A stretch of DNA of 13,664 bases from Chrysochromulina parva (Eukaryota > Haptophyta > Prymnesiales > Chrysochromulinaceae), in the NCBI GenBank assembly GCA_002887195.1, contig PJAB01001558.1:1-13664 (forward strand), in the 5' to 3' direction. This document shows positions 1 through 5,731 of this stretch, one piece after another. Within the stretch, counting starts at the first letter, position 1; each line of letters begins with the position of its first letter. A program made the position numbers and the translations under genes. The notes under the pieces are model-generated. The model searched no databases. It saw nothing but the letters and a program-made list of their open reading frames with translations, and had not been told where the DNA came from.

Positions 1-691
1 AGGAGCGTGCGCATGCACTCCCGACGCCCTTCTCCTCGCACGTGAGCCAGCCCGAGATCGAGTACGCGCTGCCGACGGCCCACACGAGGGGCAGCAGCGT
101 GTACACTGCCGCGGCCGGAACCAGCGCATTGAGCGCCGTCACGAGAAACGCGAGCGACGCAGAGCCGAGTATGAAGGAATTCTCACGACGACCACCACCC
201 ATGCAGAGGATGCCGAGAAAGAACGTTAACCAAAAGGCCGCGCCGGCGATGCACACGACCACCTCAATGTCGAAGATCCATCCCGGCATTCCAAGCTGCA
301 GCGCGAGTGGCAGGACGAGCACGAACGGGCTGCAGAACGCCACTAGCACACAGAATGGTGCCCGTTCTGGCATCGCCACCTGGAAGATCAACATCATCAT
401 GCCCGTCGCCGCGAGCGCCAGGGCGTGAGCGGCCGTCACGTCATCGATGCTGTACCTGCACGAAAGGGAGGGGCGACAGCTGTGAGGGATAGGCGAGGGG
501 CTCCGGCCCGTGCCGAGCATGTGTGCGGCCGGGCGCGACATGGCGGCGCGCGCAGACCTTCGGCCCGTCTCAGGATGCGACTCTAGCGCCATGTGTTGTG
601 GGCCTGACCATGTTCCGAACAGCGCAGCTGCTGCCAGAAACGGCCAGAGCGGCATCTGTAGGCATCGGGATGAGGTTGTGAGCATCAACAT
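1..691 (-). CDS. Multi-pass membrane protein, partial, C-terminus beyond the left edge
   Basis: The minus strand is open from ATG at 691 (or a second in-frame ATG at 655) to the window edge. The translation has strongly hydrophobic segments: a short one just after the second Met (LWPFLAAAALFGTW), then VTAAHALALAATGMMMLIF, FCVLVAFCSPFVLVLPLAL, VVVCIAGAAFWLTFFLGIL and a long stretch around LAFLVTALNALVPAAAVYTLL. That is about five or six membrane spans with short polar loops. A likely intron occupies 456-557, with donor AAG|GTCTGC and acceptor CCCTTTCGTGCAG|GTAC behind a pyrimidine tract. It is 102 nt, so skipping or keeping it leaves the frame open. The intron stretch reads as Arg/Pro/Ser-rich low complexity, unlike the hydrophobic flanks, which supports its removal. 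I do not recognise the family; a transporter or small integral membrane protein are both possible. The hydrophobic pattern is clear; the exact start and intron are inferred. Confidence 0.6.
   Translation of the reverse strand, partial: MLMLTTSSRCLQMPLWPFLAAAALFGTWSGPQHMALESHPETGRRSARAAMSRPAAHMLGTGRSPSPIPHSCRPSLSCRYSIDDVTAAHALALAATGMMMLIFQVAMPERAPFCVLVAFCSPFVLVLPLALQLGMPGWIFDIEVVVCIAGAAFWLTFFLGILCMGGGRRENSFILGSASLAFLVTALNALVPAAAVYTLLPLVWAVGSAYSISGWLTCEEKGVGSACARS
456..557 (-). other. Predicted 102-nt GT-AG intron in the membrane-protein gene
   Basis: Read on the minus strand, the donor is CGAAG|GTCTGCG and the acceptor is a C/T-rich tract ending TTTCGTGCAG|GTACAGC. Joining gives an R-Y-S-I-D-D junction in frame. 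The intron length is divisible by three and contains no in-frame stop, so the unspliced reading is also open. Size and acceptor resemble the other introns in this window. Confidence 0.5.
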
Positions 692-712
692 TGTTTTTCG
701 GCACTGAAGTCC

Positions 713-726
713 CTTAATTAATTAAG
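713..726. promoter_or_regulatory. 14-bp AT palindrome upstream of the membrane-protein gene
   Basis: CTTAATTAATTAAG reads the same on both strands and sits 22 bp upstream of the ATG at 691 (minus), in an otherwise GC-rich window. It may be a homeodomain-like or core-promoter AT element. Function is inferred from position only. Confidence 0.3.
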
Positions 727-800
727 TTTGCGCGTTTAGTTTCGTCTACCTTTCACCTACCGGTGTTGAGTCGGCCGCGGCTTCGGTCGTCGCGCCTGAC

Positions 801-915
801 GTGCGGGGTGTGTGTTGTTGGTGGGTTTGGATGGTTGTGAGGTTCGTCTGTGTGGTCCGTGTGCCTTTGTGCGTCCGCGTGTCCCGTGTGTCCCGGGTGT
901 GTGTCCCGGCTCCCC
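801..915. repeat. GT-rich low-complexity tract
   Basis: The plus strand is an irregular run of GTGTG, GTCCGTGTG and GTCCCG-like words with very few A residues, including a near-repeat of GTGTCCCG. It has no fixed unit length. It creates artificial Val/Cys/Arg-rich frames on one strand and Thr/His-rich frames on the other. Confidence 0.55.
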
Positions 916-1467
916 CCGGTGTCTTTTTACCGGTACAGTACTCGAGGCTCTTGGGACTTGGCGCCGTGTGGAAGACATGTAAACTACCACGCATCGACGC
1001 GTGGGCCGTTGCCGACGCTCTGATTACTTTCGGCGACTACGACTTTGATGGTTCCATGTGGTTAGGGCGACTTTGACGTCGGGTATGGGAGGCGTGCGGC
1101 TCGGCTGCGGCGTGTGCTGAGGGTACCGCGCACCGCGGCAATAGCCGTACAGCGACACACTGACACCGCTCGGACACTCGCAACTGGACACACCTTATCC
1201 GTGTAACTGCCAAGTGCGCGTCCCAGTTGCCACTGCGGAACGAGATTTTGCGGCCATTCCCATTGCCGACTTTTCTGGATTCTCGGTACATCTCGTGCAC
1301 TTCGCCTGCCACACCTACAGGCGGATGGCGGCGCCATGCAACTGCAAACACGCGCGTCCAGCGAAGCCGGAACCCTGCCGACGATCGTGAATCCCATCCC
1401 CGACGCACACCCATGTCGCGAGGGTGAGGGGAGCACAATCATGGTGCATGGCTCAGGAGCGGTTGTA

Positions 1468-2427
1468 TCAAGACACCAAGTTGCCGCTCCGCAGCTGGAA
1501 CGGGCACATCGCCGGGAGGATGTCTGACTTGGGACCAGCGGCCACGACCCGCACAAGCGCATTCGGGAAGCGACGCGACAGTTCCTCGACGAAGGAGCGA
1601 TGCAGCCAACGGCCTCCGGAGTTTTCGTTGACCGCATTCTCAATCACAAGCCTCTGGAGTCGCGGGTAGCGCAAGCCGCCAAAGGGCGAGTGTGCCATCG
1701 TGGCCGGCCACGGAAAGCCGCTCCACGAAGACGTCTTGATAGTGAGCTCCTCCAGCGCTGGCAAGTGGCTCGGAAGCCAGAGGGGAGTAAACCCCTCAAA
1801 GAAGAGACTCATGGTCCGCAGGCGAGGGTGGCCATCCAGGGCTTCCAGGCCTTTCTTGACTGCCGAGCCCAACGTCAGCGACAGGTGCTCGAGGCCCGGC
1901 GCCAGCGCGATGGCTTTGATCGTGCTCTCGGTCACCCTCATCTCTTTGCATCTAGAGTGCACGGGCGTCAAGTCCTGCCTAAAGCCGCGGAGGCGCGGGC
2001 CGAGGCCATTGACGAGCGCCTTAACTCCATTCGACGACACGCTCTGGCAGCCGCTCAGGTCAATCCGCTGCATGCTCGGCAGAAGCGGAGGGCGACCCGA
2101 TGCCAGAAGCCGAAGGAAATTGTCATCGACCCACTGCACGTCGTGAGCGTCCAGCGCGGTAGCGCGAGAAAAGGCTCCCAGGCGCTCCGTCAGATGCGTG
2201 CCCGCTAAATGCTTGAAGCCATCGAGCAGCAGGGTTCCAGCAAACGATTTAGCAACGTGTCGCCGCCACGCTTTGCAAACTCCGGAGCAAGCAAAGATGG
2301 CTGGTGGGCATGTGAAGATGTGGTCCCACAGTATGGCACTAGTGTCAGCGTCAAGCGAGAAAAGGGCTTCGACCTCGTGAGTCGTCTGAGCGATGTCGAC
2401 GAGGCTCGAACGCTTGCGTCGTGACAT
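1468..2427 (-). CDS. F-box-like protein with leucine-rich repeats
   Basis: I take the ATG at 2427 as start (MSRRKRSSLVDIA), giving 319 residues. An in-frame ATG at 2517 would add an Arg/Ala-rich 30-residue extension that could be a targeting peptide or 5' leader. Residues about 30-65 (DTSAILWDHIF..., CSGVCKAWRRHVAKSF) resemble an F-box: a hydrophobic Leu/Ile helix, then V-C-K-x-W and a basic helix. Leucine-rich repeat segments follow: LPSMQRIDLSGCQSVSSNGV, LEHLSLTLGSAVKKGLEAL, LRTMSLFF, LEELTIKTSS and LQRLVIENA. Known F-box/LRR proteins bind Skp1 through the F-box and substrates through the LRRs in SCF ubiquitin ligases; that role is inferred here. The F-box is degenerate, so an LRR-only protein is the alternative. 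No intron is needed and the frame ends at TGA 1468-1470. Confidence 0.75.
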   Translation of the reverse strand: MSRRKRSSLVDIAQTTHEVEALFSLDADTSAILWDHIFTCPPAIFACSGVCKAWRRHVAKSFAGTLLLDGFKHLAGTHLTERLGAFSRATALDAHDVQWVDDNFLRLLASGRPPLLPSMQRIDLSGCQSVSSNGVKALVNGLGPRLRGFRQDLTPVHSRCKEMRVTESTIKAIALAPGLEHLSLTLGSAVKKGLEALDGHPRLRTMSLFFEGFTPLWLPSHLPALEELTIKTSSWSGFPWPATMAHSPFGGLRYPRLQRLVIENAVNENSGGRWLHRSFVEELSRRFPNALVRVVAAGPKSDILPAMCPFQLRSGNLVS

Positions 2428-2776
2428 GTGTGAGACGGGCGAGCGATGAGCGAGCGAAGCGAAGCGCCGCGCCCTCCTCGCGGCCCCCTGGCCTCTCGCA
2501 AAGCCGCGTGTGAACATAAGTTAGCGGAAAGAGACAATGTTTTGGCATGCCGACCCGCAAAGCTGGCGTGACCTGACCGGCGGTCTCCCCCGTCCCCGGT
2601 GTGTGGCTTGTGCGTTCGTGAGCGCAGCAGAAAAACGAGCCCTAAACGAGCCCGTCTCGCGACCCTTACTGGCCGTCCGCACCAGCGGCGCCTCGGCGGC
2701 CTCGAGCCTCTTGCGGCCCTCCTCATCAAGGTGCGCCTCCGCGCCGCTCACATCGATGCCAATACATACCAACGAG

Positions 2777-4149
2777 CTAAGCGTCGTCGATTGCCCGTTG
2801 GAGTACGTCGAGGTCATCGGGGTCGTCCTTGCCTAATTGGGCAAGAGCGTACCCGAGTTGCCACTCTGCCAGTTGATTCAGCTGGCTCGGCTGTTTCCCA
2901 TTGTTTTGGGCGTCGCCACGATCGCGAGGTGGTTGACGACGATCTGCGTGTCCACCGGCACAATGCCGAGGCGCGGCGCCGAGCGATGATCCATACCAGC
3001 AGCCACACGCTGCACGGGCTGCAGTGCGCCCTTACTGCCGTGATGACGCCATCGATCCTCTTGATCGTGCATCCTCATCGCACCGAGCTGCCGCTGCATC
3101 CTGCGCCATTCCTCAATGCGCCGCCGCGTGCCGTCGCGCAGCTGCTTGTGCCGGTGCAAGTCCTCTTCGTCCTTAGTCCGGATGATACCCGTCCACTTGG
3201 CACCATTCGCAACGCGTGTCAGATCCAGCTTCTGGCTCGGCTCCAGATTGAGTTTGGCATTGGCGCGTGGTGGCGAGATCCTCAAGCTCAACGAGATGCC
3301 TGAGTGGCCTGAGTGGCGGGGCGGTGGGTAGCACACATCACCCGACTCGACGGGCGAGGGCGGCCCGGACGCTCCGAGCTGCTTCTGCGCGCTCGCATGG
3401 GCCTCATCATGGGCGCCCTCGAGCGCACGCGCAGGGAGCAGACGGCTGCGAGCATGCGCAAAGCTTGGCCAGCTAGGGTGCTTGGAGTCAGTACTGGGGC
3501 TCGTGCAGGGCACCGGGCATGGCGTGAACCATACGATCCCCAGAGGGGTGGCCTCATCATGCTCAGCCGGTGGAACTGATCCAGCTAGAGTCTCTACTCC
3601 CCCATAGTGCGGTACTGATCGACCCAGGGCTTCTTGGTTGATGGTGAGGTCCTCGTCAGACAAAGAAGCGTCTGCTGATGTCCAAATGTGAGGAGCTGTC
3701 CTCGATGGCGGCATCATATGCCGACGGTGCTTCGTGGGTGCACGGCGGTGGTTCGAGGGCGCGCGCTGCTGCCCATCAATCACAGGTCTGGGTGCGGACG
3801 CTGGCCGCCGCAGAGTTCGCATCGCCGTTGTGTCCATGGCATCTCTGAGCGCCTGTTTGCTTGACTCGGAAAAGGCGTGGCCAGTGGCACCAGAAACTAC
3901 GTTGTGGGCTATCCTTTGCACCAATGCCGGCTGTGACGATGAGATCTCGCCAAGACTCGCATCAAATTGCGACCGACTCTGTGATTGTTTCTCGAGCACA
4001 GTGTAGACGTTCTTTGTTCTTGTTCTGACAACATTTTGGCCTGGGCTCAACACGCCATCGGGAACACGCAGTGGCGGGCGCGAGAAGCGTAGCTTCAGCG
4101 GCTCTGAGGCGCCTGTCCACTCATTTTTGTAGTGCACGTAGTGCTGCAT
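2777..4149 (-). CDS. Unrecognised Ser/Pro- and Arg-rich protein, two exons (4149-3036 and 2943-2777)
   Basis: The first ATG in the frame is at 4149 (MQHYVHYKNEWTG). Joining exon 1 (4149-3036) to exon 2 (2943-2777) gives 1281 nt: 426 residues plus TAG. The N-terminus has a compact block (LRFSRPPLRVPDGVL, then VRTRTKNVYTVLEKQ). The middle, about residues 100-290, is Ser/Pro/His-rich and probably disordered. It is followed by a charged helical part (TKDEEDLHRHKQLRDGTRRR, EEWRRMQRQLG) and the exon 2 tail, LNQLAEWQLGYALAQLGKDD with an acidic end. The C-terminal helix is coherent protein sequence in a frame not contiguous with exon 1, which is the main reason for the intron. No domain family is recognised. 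The mix of basic helical and disordered parts suits a cytoskeletal or scaffold protein, but that is a guess. It shares a divergent promoter with the plus-strand gene at 4355. Confidence 0.65.
2944..3035 (-). other. Predicted 92-nt GT-AG intron
   Basis: On the minus strand the donor is CGGCA|GTAAGGG, a strong GTAAG match, and the acceptor is GACACGCAG|ATCGTC. The junction codon is A+AT, giving Asn, and splicing restores one open frame of exactly 427 codons including the stop. Without splicing the exon 1 frame stops at 2878 (TGA) and loses the well-formed C-terminal helix. Confidence 0.6.
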
Positions 4150-4354
4150 GTCTATCTTGTCTCGCCCACCCGCTTGGGCGTGACTGAGCAACCTGTCAGT
4201 GAACTTGACAGATTCCCCATGTTACACTTTGCATGCATCAGACGGAGCCAATTTGAAGGCACCAGCGGGCACAATCAACTTAATATATCGACCGCCGCTC
4301 GAAATTTCCTGTGATGCATGCAAACGCGAAGCGAGAGCTAGATTTGCCACTGAT
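4150..4354. promoter_or_regulatory. Divergent promoter between 4149 (minus) and 4355 (plus)
   Basis: About 205 bp separate the two start codons, which face away from each other. The interval is less GC-rich than its surroundings. It holds a TATA-like TAATATAT at 4281-4288 and a perfect 13-bp inverted repeat with arms at 4228-4240 and 4312-4324. Shared control of both genes is an inference from geometry. Confidence 0.55.
4228..4324. promoter_or_regulatory. Inverted repeat with TGCATGCA cores in the divergent promoter
   Basis: The left arm TTTGCATGCATCA (4228-4240) is the exact reverse complement of the right arm TGATGCATGCAAA (4312-4324), with a 71-bp spacer containing the TATA-like box. Each arm contains the 8-bp palindrome TGCATGCA. 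Two oppositely oriented identical sites in a divergent promoter suggest one factor acting on both genes. Confidence 0.5.
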
Positions 4355-5233
4355 ATGCCAGTGACCATGCCGGGCGCAAACTCAGACACAGACGATCTGC
4401 TCCTCAGCGACGACGCGGCCATGCCCGCCGCGCGCTCCGTTCCGCGCAAGCGTCCTGCGCCCAAGAGCGCCGCCGCCGCCCCGAGTGCCAAGCGTGCGTG
4501 CGCTTTTGCGTCCGAACCCGCGCTTGCACCTTCGCCTTCCGAACACCGCGAAAGACCGCACGCCATCTCCACCTGATGCTCACATGCTCTCGCTCGCCCC
4601 CGTGCCTTGGCAGGCACTGCGGGCGGCTCGCGCACCGTGGCCGCTGCACCCGTCCACCGGCCATCCCTCGCCTCGGAGCAGCACAACGTATCCTCGGAGG
4701 ATGAGGAGTACAGCCAGGACGCAGGTGATGCCGAGCACATCCAGCAGATGTTCAAGAATATGATCGCCGCTCTGGACAAGCAGCGGCGCGATGGCAACGA
4801 GAAGATCGAGGCGCGCGCTGTGCTCGACCGCCAGGCCTGCCTCGCCAAGGCCATGGAGGCGATCGCCCAGGCGAAGAATCGGCACGCTGCCGAGCTCGAG
4901 GAGACCAAGGTGCAGGTGGTCAAGCGAATGGCCAAGGTGAGCTCGACGATGACCAAGAGCCTCTTCGACTACATCGCTGACGTGGAGGTCGTCCACAAGG
5001 ATACCGTGGCCGCCCGCAAGCAGGCCAAGATGGACTCTGCCGCGGTCGCCAACGACGTCAAGACCCTCCAGACGTGCGGCGAGCAAGTCTGCGCCAGCCT
5101 CGAGAAGCGGCTGCAGCAGATCACGAGCAAGTCGGAGAAGGACTTCAAAGCCGCACTCGACGCGCCGGCTCCGCTCGCCGATGTGATCGCGGAGATCGAG
5201 AAGGCTACCAAGACCATCTCGTCGCGCTCGTGA
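4355..5233 (+). CDS. Helical, probably nuclear protein, two exons (4355-4493 and 4614-5233)
   Basis: Start is the ATG at 4355; a second ATG at 4367 is close behind. Splicing out 4494-4613 gives 759 nt, 252 residues. The N-terminus is acidic (DTDDLLLSDD), followed by a basic cluster PRKRPAPK at about 30-37, which looks like a nuclear localisation signal. Next comes an acidic Ser-rich patch (SSEDEEYSQDAGDAE, about 72-86), then a continuous charged helix from about 87 to 195 starting HIQQMFKNMIAALDKQRR and including KVQVVKRMAKVSSTMTKSLF. The layout of a short disordered basic N-terminus, acidic patch and roughly 110-residue helix is reminiscent of the SYCP3/XLR (Cor1) meiotic axis family. The resemblance is in architecture rather than a decisive motif, so I give no symbol. 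Alternatives are any nuclear coiled-coil protein or a kinetochore component. It converges with the coiled-coil gene ending at 5706. Confidence 0.7.
4494..4613 (+). other. Predicted 120-nt GT-AG intron that removes an in-frame stop
   Basis: Donor GCCAAGC|GTGCGTGCG and acceptor GTGCCTTGGCAG|GCACTG behind a C/T-rich tract. The junction codon is C+GC (Arg). Exons 1 and 2 are in the same frame, but the unspliced frame stops at TGA 4574-4576, so retention would truncate the protein before its helical part. Confidence 0.65.
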
Positions 5234-5705
5234 GCGAGCTCATGCGGAGAGGCCGAAACGCTACCGCTCCGCTCGCCGCTTTTGGAGCGGCGCTCCCGCT
5301 CCGCTCGCCGGTCGGTCATGAGCGCGATTCTGGTCCGCCCTAGGTGGGTCTCGCAGGCTGCTACAGCTGTCGCTTAATCTTTTGTACCAAGGAATGTCAC
5401 CTTTAAAACCGAACAGCACGACATCGAGTTCGAGACCCCGACCCTACCCGACCCGTCTCAAGATCGACGTCCGACGTCACCCTGACCCACGTCTCGAGAA
5501 TGATGGAGGGCCGCTGTCTCAGTCCGCGTATCCTTTATCCGACGTAATCCGTCCCGTGCTCCAAGTCCGATCTCTGATGCGCCCTGCGTTGCCGCCGCCG
5601 CCACTGCCAGTCACGGCATCAGGCACCTTCCCCGCCCGCCGAGTCCTCTCATGTACCTCTCATGCATGCTTGGACACGGCTCCGCTCCATACCGATCTCC
5701 CCCAA
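5234..5705. other. Convergent intergenic region (both 3' untranslated sides)
   Basis: It lies between the stop of the plus-strand helical protein and the stop of the minus-strand coiled-coil protein. No gene is supported. It contains a 14-nt direct repeat CGCTCCGCTCGCCG-like near 5266 and 5302, a stem-loop at 5274-5292, C-rich GACCC-type words around 5430-5500, and, at its right end, the first of the CCGATCT copies. Confidence 0.5.
5274..5292 (+). other. Small stem-loop just after the helical-protein stop
   Basis: CGCCGCT, a 5-nt loop TTTGG, then AGCGGCG form a perfect 7-bp GC-rich stem about 40 nt after the stop codon. It could shape the 3' untranslated region. It may also be chance in GC-rich DNA. 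Confidence 0.3.
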
Positions 5706-5731
5706 TTATCCCCCGATCTGACCCCCGATCT
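5692..5731. repeat. Three CCGATCT copies across the stop codon of the coiled-coil gene
   Basis: CCGATCT occurs at 5692-5698, 5713-5719 and 5725-5731, mostly with extra C residues before it. Two copies encode the last residues of the minus-strand protein (GEIGGQIGG) and one lies just past its TAA. Slippage at this short repeat may have set the position of the C-terminus. Confidence 0.4.

Larger units (their letters stand above)
692..1467. other. Intergenic region: promoter side of the membrane-protein gene, 3' side of the F-box gene
   Basis: No convincing gene is visible on either strand. The part nearest 691 is AT-rich and holds a 14-bp perfect palindrome at 713-726. A GT-rich tract follows at about 801-915. 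A plus-strand reading frame at 801-1076 is driven by that tract and is not accepted. A small inverted repeat (CCACGC, 6-nt loop, GCGTGG) lies near 990-1007. The remainder to 1467 has only short or antisense frames. Confidence 0.5.

Noticed and set aside
42..428. Plus-strand 128-residue frame at the left edge
   Set aside because: The opposite strand encodes several clear hydrophobic membrane spans, which is far better supported.
801..1076. Plus-strand 91-residue frame ending FGDYDFDGSMW
   Set aside because: The first half is a translation of the GT-rich tract. The second half looks mildly protein-like and follows an acceptor-like CAG, but there is no partner exon, so it was not called.
1062..1643. 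Minus-strand frame overlapping the end of the F-box gene
   Set aside because: Arg/Cys/Ser-rich without pattern. The overlapping frame carries the leucine-rich repeats.
4150..4354. Extending the 4355 gene upstream to 4199, or the 4149 gene to 4191
   Set aside because: Those positions are GTG and TTG codons. Eukaryotic starts should be ATG, and the stretches look like promoter, not protein.
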